Assembly (NCBI RefSeq): GCF_052324685.1
Contig: NC_135228.1
Location: forward strand, 16,343,611 to 16,407,610
Origin: Brachyhypopomus gauderio
Taxonomy: Eukaryota; Chordata; Actinopteri; Gymnotiformes; Hypopomidae
Direction: 5' to 3'
DNA length: 64,000 bases
Below, one piece after another: positions 35,176 through 59,894 of this stretch; position 1 is the first letter of the stretch; each line of letters starts with the position of its first letter. A program made the translations under genes and the position numbers. The notes beneath the pieces were generated by a model. It was given only the letters and a program-made list of their open reading frames with translations, had not been told where the DNA came from and ran no database searches.

Positions 35176-37313
35176 TCATAGCTCAGTTGTTCCTTTACTC
35201 CTGCCTTTCTTGGTCTTGTAGTCTGAAGCGCAGCGAAAGCCAAGATTGTCTGATGCCGAATCTGGCGTGTTCCCCATTCTACAGAAATGATCAAGGCAGG
35301 CAATCATTCAACATAACCCACTGTTCAAATATAAAACATAAAAATAATCAAGTCAGCCAATAAAATGCACAGAGGAAGCTGACAATATGTAATAAATATC
35401 ACAAGATTGCACAGTTAGGGGAAGTTCCGACTGACCGGGTGGTGACACGTGCCCTGTGATTGGCTGATCCATCCGCTGTGTCTATCCAAGATGCACCACG
35501 CAGGACATACATGGTCTGGGCAGAAGGGAAGGGTGTGGAGGTCCACTCCCACACATTACCCAGCATGTCAAACAATCCTGAAACAATGTGGAATAGCACC
35601 TCATCAAGTCGAACAAAAAGCAAGATATTTAAACAGAATTAGAGAAAATCTCGTTCTTTCCTGTAGTGAAAGGTTCTTTGTTCTTGTTTTTTGCATTGCA
35701 TGTCCCTATGCAGATGTGTAGAGCATGGTTGGGTACCATAATTATTCTGTGGGGGAAATGCAGTCACAGGAGCTGTGCCATGAAAACCATCCTCTGCAGT
35801 GTCCCCATCTGGGAACGAACCCTACAGTGAGAATGTGATAATTTCACTAATAAACAAACAAAAACACAAAAACATGGCTCTTTTTACACAAAAACATGGC
35901 TGCACAGACCTGCCACAAGTTGGACCGATTCTGGAGGTATTTGTTTCCCCATGGGTATGTCCTCCCTTGAACACATAATCGTATTATCATCATCATTTTA
36001 AACAACGTAAAAATCAGTGCAAAAATTAAGATGAAGAACCCAAGGAGTAGAGAGGTCAGTGGAGCAGTGGAATAACGGCTAGTTACCATCAAGACCTCCC
36101 CGAGCAGCCATTTCCCACTCCTCTTCTGTGGGCAGCCTCCTCTTCTTCCACTCACAGTAGGCCTGTGCATCGTTCCAGCTGACCTGGACCACAGGGTAGT
36201 CTAGCTGAGCACTGATTCCAGAGCCTGGTCCTCTGGGCTTACAGTCAGTAAAAAGAAAGATTGTGACCGATGAGTTAAATTCTTATGCTTCAATGATTTA
36301 AGTACATTGAACATGTCTTAACACAATTTATAGAAATAATAACATATGAAAGCACCAGAACTACAAATAACAATATTAACAATATAAGAAATAACAATAA
36401 AAACTATTTTCTGTAATTAGCATCAAGAAATTAGCTAAGTACCTGTCTCCAAAACACTCTCTCCACTGGCATCCACCAGGGTGCAGACTAAAAAAAAGAA
36501 CATAGTTTACATTTGAGATAAAAGTCCTTTTGAACACGAAAATCAACAAGACCACCTTTCTAATCCTCCATTGTGTTCATACCTCAATTTTCTGTGTGAT
36601 CTTGCTTTTCATCTCCTCAGACACAAAATCCTGGAACACGAAACTCCAACCAAATGTTTCAGCCTCTGTTTTATATTTTTGTGACTTGACAAACTCCCTG
36701 GATGAAAAATAATTATGTGAAAAAAGTAGGGAATAATGATATGTACACATTTCCCAACCTCTTTACATTGTTTAAATGATATCTATATATAGAAGGAGTG
36801 TGGTATTCGTTATCATCTTATAGTTGATCTATTTGCGGTGTGAAATAATTTGATGAAATGCAAAAACAATACTATGATTAGCAAATAATAAACTGACAAA
36901 AAATAATTCCTGAAATGCGTTTAGTATTTCAACAAGTGACATATCTAATATCAGAACAGCTCTTTATATAAAAAATTACGTTTTTAATGTCTGACAAATA
37001 CCTGAAATCGGAGTTGGTAACAGGGTATTTGTCCATCACAAACGACTGGACTGTCACAGCTCTGGTAGGCGACTCCCCGTCCCGGCCATCGGCGGCATTC
37101 GTTCCTATCTTTATTTTTCCACCGGGAATCAATACCATATTTTCATCAACTGCAGAGGGAGAAAATGCGTGGCAAATAAAGGCACTATTCAGACATGCAT
37201 AATTACGTTAACTTTATGGTAGCACGATCACATACTTTTAACATCTCACCTTTAACACACAGCATACTCCACAGAAACGTAAAGATAATGGTAGTAAAAA
37301 AAATCATAGCCAT
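35176..37313 (-). CDS. sumf2: Sulfatase-modifying factor 2 (FGE paralogue)
   Basis: Nine exons join in phase: 37313-37250, 37149-37002, 36697-36583, 36487-36443, 36237-36087, 35965-35910, 35821-35737, 35577-35436 and 35278-35176, giving 302 aa (human about 301). The N terminus is a signal peptide ([20 protein letters not shown]), followed by the FGE fold with [41 protein letters not shown] and GNVWEWT. Like known SUMF2, it lacks the paired catalytic cysteines of SUMF1: the aligned part reads [19 protein letters not shown], so it should not itself make formylglycine. SUMF2 is an ER-lumen protein that binds SUMF1 and sulfatases; the C-terminal T-T-E-L here resembles the mammalian KDEL-like end. 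It starts 950 bases from tmem179b on the opposite strand, suggesting a shared promoter. Confidence 0.95.
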
Positions 37314-38265
37314 TATGAAGCTGTGTTCAAACCAGCATGAAACGTGCACAATTCCACAAATGTGTGTTTCATCTGAATCTTCAATGGTAAAAGTTAAAAC
37401 ATTGGTATTTAAATGTTACACCAAAAATGTTTTAAAACTTAGCAACGTGCAACAATGAAAAACTTTTACTTTGGCGTCTCTGCACGCAGCTACTTCCTGT
37501 TTCTGGCTATAGCCTCGTTAATAGCGCCACCTACAGTTCTGGAGCAGAGTTCCCCGTAACGAGTGCGAGGTTCATTAGCGCCACAGAAAAAATATTTATG
37601 TGCTAAATGACACAGACGATAGAACAGGCGATGATCAGATTCTAAGATTTGAATTTAGTTTTTTTTTACGGTAAATGTATAAATGAAACTTGAAATTTAC
37701 CACTTTGTGAACAGGCTATTATAGGAAATTGTGCGCATAAGTGATTTCATGGACGCATTTTAAATCGAATCATTCAGCAGCATTTTTGTGTAAATCTGTA
37801 CAGTTTATCCTGGTGAATCAATTTAGGGGCTTGTATTATATTATTGCCATTAGTCTCTCATAAGAGCTGGTTGTCCTGGGTACGTAAGTCGTGTCTGTGG
37901 AGTTTTCATTTATATGTACCGTCATTTAAAACTTGAAGATTAGACTTCAACTTTCCACATGACAAGTGACACGAGTTACACAAGTGAGAAGTGGAAGTGT
38001 ACAAATAGCAACCAAAATGAGTCAAAAGTTCAATAGTTTTCATAAACAATACGAGTATTAGGCCTATACAGGATCCAGTGCATTCTTAAGGTAATAGATA
38101 TACTCATGCGTCTCTAACGGTCCTCAGTTACTGAAAAGCAACATTGTTGGAGGAGAGAGGGCTGACACTGGAGAGTGTTGTGACAGTTCAGAACCACCCT
38201 AAGCGGGTTTTTTTTGTGCATTTTTTTGGATCACTACTTCTCTGAGCTTGGGTGAGTGATAGAGC

Positions 38266-38806
38266 ATGTTCGTGATGGGAATATCGTGGCTGCTAACGCT
38301 GGAACTGGTTCTGTACGCGGGGTGTTTAATCTGCGGGATAATAGCCGCGGCCTCGGTGACCATAACCCAGGTAGGACGGGACGCCCACATTCATGTAGTG
38401 CGACGTAGTTTACTTTTAAAAGTCTTAAAAGTTGTAGCATTGCGAAATTGAATAAACTCTTAAAATTTACTCGTAAAGCTTAACACTTCCTTTAATTAAA
38501 TAATAATTATTAGAATAATATTTAATTTAATATATAATCTTGTAATTTATTTCCAAACTACAGATTATACATTGTGTGTCAGTTAAAGTCACTGCAGACT
38601 AATGTTGAAATGTAGCTGACAGACATTAAAAAAAATTATATTGAGTCGATATTTGTTTTTTTTTTTGTTTTTGTTTTTTTTTTTTGAAGCATGAATGGAC
38701 TGTGTATTGATTTTTTTTGTCTTGTGACTAATAACCTATGGTTCCACATTATGCTTCATTGGTGTCAGATGGTTTAGCAAAAGAAAAAAAGACAGCTGCT
38801 CACTAT

Positions 38807-38878
<72 letters not shown>

Positions 38879-38955
38879 GGAAAAGGAAATGTAATACTCA
38901 GTGTCACACAGCTAAAGAATTTGTATTCCAGTTAAATCTACAATTGAAAATGTAG

Positions 38956-38994
<39 letters not shown>

Positions 38995-40204
38995 AGACAT
39001 TTGTATGCGATACATTCACTTTTGTGTTTGTGTATTTTCATTTAAGATCATTTATAATGTGATGTCTGTAGGGCCACTTTGCAGGACTGTGCATCCTCTA
39101 TGGCACCATCCACTATAACACATCTGGACATTCCTTGACAGTAGAAAGCACCAGTTCTCCCTCACTCTGCCATTTTGTGTCAGCCATCTCAGTGTGTGTG
39201 GCCATTTACTGCTTTTCCCTCATACTCTACTGGATCTACGCAGGCTGTGTGGATAAAGAAGTGAAAAGGTGACTATACTTAAAGAAATGTGTCTCAGTAC
39301 AGCAAGCTGAAGAACTCACTGAGTCATTTGAGATGTCCTGTATGTTAGAGTAAAAAGTGATTTTTAGCCATCAACATCTGTTTAATTATTATTATTATTT
39401 AAAATAATATTTTAAAATATTGACACTTTGTTTGTTTGTCCTCTAGGGGGAGTATGTGGCTGAATGTGTCTTTAGGGATGTCTGGACTCCTTATGTTTTT
39501 ACTGGTGGTGTCAGGGTGTGTTCTCAGAACTGGCAGAGACAGTCTGTGTGGCTCTGCTCTCCACAATGTTCCATCTTTAAGCAGGTGCAGTCACTCACTT
39601 CCTAAGTCTTTTCTCTAGTTTTGAAAAATGTATATTACTATATATTTCATTCTGGGTTTACATATTTGATCACGGTTTATGTCAATGACCAAAAAGCGCA
39701 TTTGTTTTAGTTGTGAGGATGCACAGAATCAGACCTGGGCCAGTCCCTACACAGGGAATGAGTTTTACTCAGGACTACACAGCGCTGAGGTGCCATTCCA
39801 CACCAATCACACCACACTCCTCACAAACTTCTCTTCTATTCTAAATATTTCTCAGCCATGAACAGTGGTGAAGGTGTTCTGCTCATTTGATACACAAGTC
39901 CCTTCAGAGGAGAAACTAATGATGAAAACTGCACCCAAAACAAGCTCTGTATGACCAGAATGCTATATAAAACACTATTAAAGAAAGCATTTGCTGAAAA
40001 TCAGTTTAAGCTGCTCCATTTCTGAGTTGAGAGTTGACAGCTGTGTTTCCCTCCCCTCAGAGGTCTGTGTGGGTGAGTTTCTTCTTCTGGCTGCTGGTCA
40101 TGGCTGTTGTGGTGGTTCAGAGACGCCAGGCTGTGGAGGAGGACACCATGTGGAGCCGTGCGGAGACAGAACCCTTCTTCCACCGCCCGGCCCGTACCTT
40201 GTGA
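38266..40204 (+). CDS. tmem179b: Transmembrane protein 179B
   Basis: Five coding exons join in phase: 38266-38370, 39072-39268, 39447-39584, 39711-39789 and 40061-40204, giving 220 aa (human about 219). There are four membrane spans: WLLTLELVLYAGCLICGIIA, a second around HFVSAISVCVAIYCFSLILYW, a third MWLNVSLGMSGLLMFLLVVS and a fourth VSFFFWLLVMAVVVVQ. The family hallmarks are the ILYGT loop, SLCHFV and a Cys-containing loop before FYSGLHSAE. The tail ends ETEPFFHRPARTL. The function of TMEM179B is poorly known. Met4 could be the real start. The last 40 coding bases and 3' UTR are partly duplicated at 43.8 and 44.2 kb. A polyadenylation signal is at about 40347-40352. Confidence 0.92.
38808..38874. 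repeat. Compound (GT)n(GA)n microsatellite
   Basis: About ten GT followed by more than twenty GA units in tmem179b intron 1. A second run, (TG)n, lies at about 38958-38993 in the same intron. Confidence 0.95.
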
Positions 40205-40930
40205 CCTCGCCAGTCCTTCATACCACAGTTATTAGGGACTGGTTAGTTGAGATGGCCATCAGATCAGTTTCTATAGTTATCTTCTTCCCTGAACATAAGG
40301 TACAGATTTTCTGGAAAGTCATTTTAAATATCTTGCAAAAGAACAAAATAAAACACCAAAAGGTTGATTTGTTATTAACAATTGAGCATTTATAATTCCG
40401 TGCAAAATGTTCAAATTCTTTAAAAGTAATCGGATTACAATTTGGATTATAATTGTCACAGATTCCAGAGAGATATTTTTAAACTATTTGTGCAAACCAG
40501 TATGCTCTTAAGTCACATTTTCACGTCACATTTAACTGGAATACTATACAGAAATCTGTTGGGATGGCTACAAGCTTCCATCCGTTCCTCCTCACAGATT
40601 TACTCCAGCTTGTTCAGGTTGGTTAGATGACAGTCATGGAGTCATTTTTCAAGTACTAACAAAATTCGTGATGGGACTGAGATATGGACCTTTACTAGAC
40701 TAGAACATTTTCCTACATGTTGCTCAACCACCACTGTGTTGCTTAGTGCTTGGGATCATTGTCTTGCAGAAAGGTGGAGTTTTTTCCAGCTTTAGGTTTT
40801 TTGCCTAAGGAATGTTGTATCTCCTTAGATATGTATTGTGCATCCTCATCTGATGACCAGTCCCTGCTGGGGGAAAGCATCCCCACAATACGATGCTGCT
40901 GTCCTCTCTGTAACTCGTTAAACATGACTG
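40205..40930 (-). mobile_element. Tc1-like transposon remnant, first copy
   Basis: Minus-strand degenerate Tc1 transposase beginning immediately downstream of tmem179b. The recognisable part at 40930-40743 reads GMLSPSRDWSSDEDAQYISK then KPKAGKNSTFLQDNDPKH, the conserved QQDNDPKH region with the second catalytic Asp. Downstream, near 40560-40620, come codons matching the family's C-terminal 'LNELE-FCKEEW' part. It is frame-broken and the terminal repeats are not clear. The 5' side runs into the 32-bp minisatellite. Confidence 0.7.
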
Positions 40931-41395
40931 CTATACTCTCTGTAACTCGTTAAACGTGACTGCTGTCCTCTCTGTAACTCGTTAAACATGACTGCTGTCC
41001 TCTCTGTAACTCGTTACACATGACTGCTGTCCTCTCTGTAACTCGTTAAACATGACTGCTATACTCTCTGTAACTTGTTAAACGTGACTGCTGTCCTCTC
41101 TGTAACTCATTAAACGTGACTGCTATACTCTCTGTAACTCATTAAACGTGACTGCTGTCCTCTCTGTAACTCATCAAACGTGACTGCTGTCCTCTCTGTA
41201 ACTCGTTAAACATGACTGCTGTCCTCTCTGTAACTCGTTAAACGTGACTGCTGTCCTCTCTGTAACTCATCAAACGTGACTGCTGTCCTCTCTGTAACTC
41301 GTTAAACATGACTGCTGTCCTCTCTGTAACTCGTTAAACATGACTGCTGTCCTCTCTGTAACTCATTAAAGTTGACTGCTGTCCTCTCTGTGGCT
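40905..41395. repeat. 32-bp minisatellite, about 15 copies
   Basis: Unit 'gactgctgtcctctctgtaactcgttaaacat' type, period 32, with variants ctatactct, gttaaacgtg and catcaaacg. The minus strand of the unit reads SYREDSS/ELQRGQQ, the same codons found just before the Tc1 IILWGCFSPAGTG region at 44860-44885, so the unit comes from the transposon. Confidence 0.92.
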
Positions 41396-42552
41396 TTCCT
41401 CACACATCGCTGCTTTCTCTGATGCTGCATTTTGAGGGACTGCCTAGTCTAGACAATGACTGGGTGGTACAATGTGTCTTCTGTTTCCTTATGATTGATC
41501 CAGCAGTCCTCACAGTGATATCAAACACTTGGGTATCATCTTGTAGCCGTTTCCTTGCTAATGCATGTGCATCACGTCATCTCTAATTTCTCTGAGCTGA
41601 ATCTCTAATCACTTCATCTCCGATTCCCTTAGAATGCTCTTTGAACTTCATTTTCGTCACTTTTTTCCAGAGTCCCAGTCTGATCATTGGTATGTGAAAT
41701 GAAGGGGAATGGAAAATGTGAACATTTTAATGATTCACAGACAGTCCAATTGTAAGATAAATGTGTTCATAAGGAAATATCCGTCACGTCAGTAAACTTG
41801 GTTACGTAATGACAGTTTCACTTACTAATTCATGTCACAGAATGTTTGTCATTTGTAATTCAAATCTGATTTCTTTATATTGTTTGATTTGATTTTAACA
41901 GAAGTACATTGTGAATTAAATGTGAATGTTAATAAAATGTCCTAGAGGAATTGACTACTTTTACAACCTATTCTTCCTATAACCCTTAAGTTCTTATGTA
42001 AGTGATGTAACTATGACTGTATCCATATGTTGTCTAAAGAAAGTTTGATTATCAGAATATAATGATACTTGTTTATCAACATATTCTGATGTTTATTTAT
42101 GTATGGTGTTTTACACAGTATGACCTTCCACCTGAAGATTTAACAAACAGCTCATGGTTTTCTGATGCTGAAGGGACCCACTGTTCTGATTTATTCTAAC
42201 CAAACTGCAATAACATTTAACATTTGCTATAACAAACTAGCGTGTACTGACAATAATAATTCTGTGCAACAGTACGCTGCGTTGTGCACCCCAGTCATGG
42301 CCTCCTCCCTGCAGGAGGTGGTGCTCTCCATGCTGCAGCTCAGAGACGCCCTTGGCCTGGTTATCCACCCTAGTGTCCACCAGCACTCCGTGTTTTGTGC
42401 ATGTCGGCCGTGTCCCGTGTCGGCCCATGTCGGCCGTGTCCTCTGGGCAGCACTGGCCCAGGATCTGGACCTCAGAGCAGCCGGAGCAGTGAGCTGCCCA
42501 CGCTGCTCCAGACACAGTGTCTGTGCAGCCGCAGACGGCAGACTCCCCCCCA

Positions 42553-42598
<46 letters not shown>

Positions 42599-43449
42599 GA
42601 AGCCAGCTGGTCCTGGGACAACATCACTGCCGCCCTCAGGGCTGCTGGAACAGGGATAGGGTGTGCAAGTGTCTGCCAAACGAGATTTTGGCTTGCTAAA
42701 CCTAAAATGTTAAAACAGACAGCATAGTGCATCAGTATTAGGAACCACTTCAGGTCGAATGCGTACATCAGTTGAGTACAGTTGTAATACATATGCCATA
42801 AAGCATGGGTTTAGTTGAAATGCTCTTAAGCGAAGCAATGTGAATTTTCCGTGAGTCCCCATTACTGTCACCAGGAAAACAAATTCCAGTATTCCCAGAG
42901 ATGCCGTGACCTAAATCTACGACAGCAGCACCAGCCTGAATCACCAGCAGGCTCAGCAGTGGGAACATCCAGCTTACTGCTCAGCTTATCCCATCTTCAC
43001 TCTACCAAACTCCTCACACACCAACACCTCACCTTCATTCCAGAGGCATGCAGTAAAGTAGCACTCTCATGATGTCATCTATAATCATTATGTCTGCATT
43101 ATATACAACAGACCTTTAACGACACAATTATCTCACAACCTTGAATAAAAGTGGCAAACTAATGCACAATAAACCGGCTGGTAGGAAACTAGATTGTATT
43201 GTTAACTTACTGAACTTGACAGTCATACAAATTTCCCATATTACATTATTCATATGAATTCGGTATGGACAGTGTTGCTTCAGTACGCTGCCCAGGGTAA
43301 ACACTGTCATTAAACGAGTACACGACTCTGAAGGCTCATGTACTAGGGAAGCACACTGCAGAGCAATGTTTGCTTTATTACCTCAGCCACTTGTCCTTGA
43401 CAGTCCTCCATACAATGAAGTAATTTCCAGGGCATGTGAGCTTCTATTC

Positions 43450-43484
<35 letters not shown>

Positions 43485-43732
43485 CGTCTCTCGAAGATAA
43501 CCGTACAGTATAATTTAAGCATGTTCCATTTTGTGCAAATCGGTACTAACCAGTACTAAGTAGTTAGTACATTTAAGGAGTTTAGCATAGTTAATTGGAA
43601 TTAAAGTAAAAAATTATATTCTCATGTATTTATATTCATAAATATTCTGACCCATGGACCAACATTCTTGAGTTATTATAAAGGAAAAAATCTGACATTA
43701 CATGGTCACTTTCTCCCTCTTTCAAAGACAAT
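41396..43732. other. Intergenic with GC-rich island
   Basis: AT-rich except for 42270-42660, which is distinctly GC-rich, open over 164 codons on the plus strand (42165-42659) and interrupted by a (CA)n run at about 42553-42597. No domain is recognised on either strand. It may be an exon or pseudogene of something I cannot name. A C-run plus (TC)n microsatellite lies at 43450-43484. Confidence 0.35.
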
Positions 43733-44967
43733 CATACAGTAGAATTTTATGTACCTCCTCATACCTTCCTTAAAAAAGGAAAAAGGGAAAACAAATTTTC
43801 ATGCTTTGACAGAACCCTTCTTCCACCGCCTGGCCCGTACCTTGTGACCTCGCCAGTCCTTCATACCACATTATTATTATTATTATTATTAGGGACTGGT
43901 AGTGTTGAGATGGTCATCGGATCAGTTTCTAGTTATTCCCTTTACCTGAACATAAGTGATGTGAGAGTCATTAAAGCAGTGACTGCTGTCCTCTCTGTAA
44001 CTCGATAAACGTGACTGCTATACTCTCAAACTCGTTAAACGTGATTGCTGTCCTCTCTGTAACTCATTAAAGGTGACTTCTGTCCTCTCTGTAACTCGTT
44101 AAACGTGACTGCTATACTCTCTGTAACTCGTTAAACGTGACTGCTATACTCTCTCCAACTCGTTAAACGTGATTGCTGTCCTCTCTGTCACTCATTAAAC
44201 GTGACTGCTGTCCTCTCTGTAACTCGTTATACCTTGTTACCTCGCCAGTCCTTCATACCACAGTTATTAGGGACTGGTTAGTTGAGATGGCCAAAATATC
44301 TTGCAAAAGAACAAAATAAAACACCAAAAGGGTGATTTGTTATTAACAGTTGAGCATTTACAATTCCATGCAAAATGTTTAAATTCTTTAAAAGCAATCA
44401 GATTACAATTTGGATTATAAATGTCACAGATTCCGGACAGATATTTAAAAATTATTTTTGCAAACCAGTATGCTCTTAAAGTAACATTTTCACGTCACAT
44501 TTAACTGGAACACTATACAGAAATCTGTTGGGATGGCTACAAGCTTCCATCCGTTCCTCCTCACAGATTTACTCCAGGTTGTTCAGGTTGGTTAGATGAC
44601 AGTCATGGAGTCATTTTTCAAGTACTAACAAAATTCGTGATGGGACTGAGATATGGACCTTTACTAGACTAGAACATTTTCCTACATGTTGCTCAACCAC
44701 CACTGTGTTGCTTAGTGCTTGGGATCATTGTCTTGCAGGTGGAGTTTTTTTCCCCAGCTTTAGGTTTTTTGCCTAAAGAATGTAGTATCTCCTTAGATAT
44801 GTATTGTGCATCCTCTATCTGATGACCAGTCCCTGCTGGGGAAAAGCATCCCCACAATATGATGTTGCTGTCCTCTCTGTAACTCATAATCATACAGTAG
44901 AATTTTCTGTACCTCCTCATACCTTCCTTAAAAAAGGAAAAAGGGAAAACTAATTTTCATGCTTTGA
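43733..44967. repeat. Rearranged copy of the tmem179b 3' region
   Basis: Mosaic of blocks also present at 40.17-41.4 kb. 43809-43847 repeats the last coding bases and stop of tmem179b (T-E-P-F-F-H-R-L-A-R-T-L), followed by its 3' UTR with a (TTA)n expansion. 43976-44230 is a second 32-bp minisatellite of about eight units. 44230-44292 is a third piece of the tmem179b end, in which the stop TGA has become TTA. 44293-44885 repeats the Tc1 remnant. 44890-44967 repeats 43733-43807 itself. No open gene results. Confidence 0.85.
44693..44885 (-). mobile_element. Tc1-like transposase remnant, second copy
   Basis: The minus strand reads SYREDSNIILWGCFSPAGTG followed by EDAQYISKEILHSLGKKPKAGEK, closer to an intact Tc1 reading frame than the copy at 40743-40930. 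It is frameshifted right after, where the conserved DNDPKH should be. It is part of the duplicated block, not an independent insertion. Confidence 0.8.
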
Positions 44968-46835
44968 TATATATACTCCAACAAATAATCACATATGTTT
45001 TACCCAACAATCTCCATTACCCAACAATCTCATTAGCAACAGTGTTGCAGTGATGAGTAAAAGAACTACTCAGGAAACACACTGCTAAAGGTTTGATTTT
45101 ATTTATATGACCTCCATGATAACTGTCGTCATCATCATAATCATCATCATCGCCATCATCAACATCACCACCATCACAGAGTGTTCAGTGCTAGTTGGAG
45201 TAGTAGCAGTCATTAAATTTGTAGCAGAGTCCTGTTGTTAAACAGGGCAGCGTTCAGTATGTGCTTTGGGTGTTGTGGTCGTCTCCAATTGGTCAGGACT
45301 TTCTTCCTACATTCCTCAGTGTTACGTTCAGCTACACAACAGTCAGACTTTCTTCACACTATTCCCTGCAGTCTGTAAAGCAGATGAGGAGTTGTGTGTG
45401 CTAGTGAGCCTTGCAGATCTACTAGGTAAATTAAGTCTCAACTGACTACTTGCAAGATGGTCTTTTAATCTGTGTGGCAACTCTGCACAGTGTAATTGTG
45501 GACCATGGCTTGTGTTTTCATAGGCAATTATGTGCTTCTCACTAGTGCGAGTCATTAGACTTTATAGTGGGCCTCTTCTGTATTATTCTAAATGAATCAG
45601 TCATGGTTTCTAAAGGTCAGCTTTGTATGAACTTAAAAGATAAAAGCTGCCAATACCCCAGCAGTACAGGGAGCACTAGATGTGAAGAGTAACGGACACG
45701 TCGGTGTTTGAAGCGGTCTCGTTAATTCAGATTATTATGGAATTATCACTATGGAACATTACAGTTACAACTGAGGTTAGGTTAGTAATATTTTTGGATT
45801 ATTCCTATATAATATATGTCGTGTTTCCTTCTGAGACCAGGCTAAGGTGTCCCCACCTTGTATGCAAATCATATGTGTTTTGAAGAATAACACTGTATTA
45901 TAGCCACAGTGTATTTTTGCTCGTGGTGGGCGTGGCGCTGAAGAGAGACATCGTTAAGGCATGCATCAGTGGAGCCAAGAGCACCCAGCCGCAGCAAGGC
46001 AAGTAAAAAATAATAATAAAAAAAACATGACGGTACAGAAGGGTTGAAGCACAAGTACAAACAGTAAGGGATTCATCAGACCACTTCCTGTTCTAGCAAA
46101 TCTGTACCATCTCTCTCCTGCTTCCCATTAAAAAAAGAACAGACTCTGTTCCCCTGAGATCTTGTTAACTTTTTTATGTCTGTTCTTAATTCTTCAATTC
46201 AACTTAAATCAACCGAAGTCAGAGACCATCACCTCTGCAGTATAACTAAAGTTATACTTCTGCTCTCTAAATAGTAGCATTAGGCTAATGTCTGTTTCAA
46301 AATGTAGCATGGACTACATTACGACTTTTAGGTTGCTATGTTTGGAATGTCTTCACAAAGTGATCAGATATAGTGATCCAGCATTTTGTAAACTACAATA
46401 CTCCTAATGTGACAAATGGGTTACACAGACTGATTGTGCATGTTCTCATTGATGAAGGTGTTATGCCTCGGCATAGAATAATAGGATACTGATCTCTAAT
46501 GATTCATGCCTATGGTGATTCTCTGTAGGATCGGTCCATGTCAACCGACACTGGCATGGAATGACCCATAGTTACCATATTCTCATTTAATCCCTACAAT
46601 ACTCTGTACATTCACTGACATTTGAGTTGTTCTTCAGGGCTACCCTCACCTTTCCTAATAATCAACCATTCAGGTTTCAACTTACTACTTCCTGGGGTAT
46701 TGATCTTTCTTCTGCCAGCCCCTAGCATTCTTACACTCTATTCTGTTGCTTTTAATTCACTTACCTGCAAACCTCCATGTGTCCCTCACATACCTGTGCA
46801 ATGCTAATCTACATTCCTCTAACCAGCCTCACCTA
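44968..46835. other. Intergenic, no gene
   Basis: AT-rich. An imperfect (ATC)n trinucleotide run lies at about 45130-45178. The part next to 46836 is probably the 3' UTR of tmem151a. No coding signal. Confidence 0.4.
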
Positions 46836-56030
<9,195 letters not shown>

Positions 56031-57372
56031 TCTCAATCGTTTCCTTCTCTTTGACTTACATATGCTATTACTGCAGATATGTCCTGGATCCAAACAGCCA
56101 TGCTGTCCAGCGTCGGGACCTTGCTGCGATGCATCTTACCCCATCTCACAGATATTATGCAATGTTTTCTCCGTCAGTACTATCCGCGGCGAACATGCAT
56201 TCTCTACGCAAAAACGAATGCGTGCTTCTTCTCCCGTTCACATCGCCTTGATGATTGTGCCACCGAACAAAGCAAAGGTTGTTGTCATGTCAGTTATTCG
56301 CCGGTTGCCCTGAAGGCGCGTACAGGACAGGAAACAGCAGGTAACATGCACCGTTACGCTCGACTTCCTTTCACCCTATATGGCGAGACCACGGTACGCT
56401 CGGAGGAAAAAAAAAACCAACTGCAGGAGTGCGCGTGCGGCGCCCGTCTCTCCTCGCGCTCATCCACGCTACGCAGCTGCGCGAGCTGTTCGCGCGCGCT
56501 CTCCGCAGCTGGGTGAACGCAGTTAATACACGGTGACCTTAGGCTGCCGTCGTCTCGAGTTCCCCCCTCCTCGAATGCCGTTTAGCCTCCCCGACGAGTC
56601 TTTTTTAATTTGATCAAACACGAAAAGTGGCCGGGGTAAGGAAGATAACACAGGTGATATAGGTCACACACACTTCACTATGTTAGCCTACCTGATAAAG
56701 TCACACTCAGCACATCGTGCACACTGACGTCATCCCTAAACGCACCTTCCTTCTGCTGAATATACGATGTCCGTGTTGCCCTGGTGGGTTATAGTAAATC
56801 GACGTGCGTTTAAACGTTCATACGATCTCGTTTTCGAAATTATCGACGGAACGTAAAAGAAAACCATCATATAGTAACATTGTGTTGCCTGCAACAGACT
56901 ATCGAAAACAGACCAGTAGTTTAACAGAGCAGTAACGCATTTTACCACCAAAAAGCAGCAAGCAATATTTACAATATTTACTTTCGAGGTGGCCCTCGTT
57001 AAACAGATTCAGATTCAGTACTGACTCTGACACATCCGGGCCACTAGGCGGCATCATAATAGCGGTTTCAAAACGTGAAGAAGCATCAACGGGAAAAGTG
57101 AAATTTAAAAGTTTGTTATAATATTTTCAGACAGTGCAGTTCCACAACAGTTTTAATTATTATGACTTTACTGATTTATTATTTTGTATCCCATGATTTT
57201 AGCTGCTTCAACGATGAATGAAACGAACTGAAAGGAATTGTCCATTGCTTAAAAAATTAATCTACAAGTGCACTGAACAAAAATTATTAATGGTGCCTAA
57301 AGAAACATGTTGTTATATACGAATGATTTATCATATATTATGATAGTTTGCCAGGGTTATAGCATGCCAGCA
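56031..57372. other. tmem151a promoter and ovol1 3' flank
   Basis: The 56280-56560 part is CpG-rich (runs such as gcgcgcgc and several cgcg words), consistent with a CpG-island promoter for minus-strand tmem151a. The long frames on the plus strand here are products of that base composition. The part near 57180 has a minus-strand AATAAA that may serve ovol1. Confidence 0.5.

Positions 57373-59894
<2,522 letters not shown>

Noticed and set aside
42227-42679. Cys-Val repeat proteins at the (CA)n run
   Set aside because: The Cys-Val, Thr-His and similar dipeptide runs are simple translations of a dinucleotide microsatellite.
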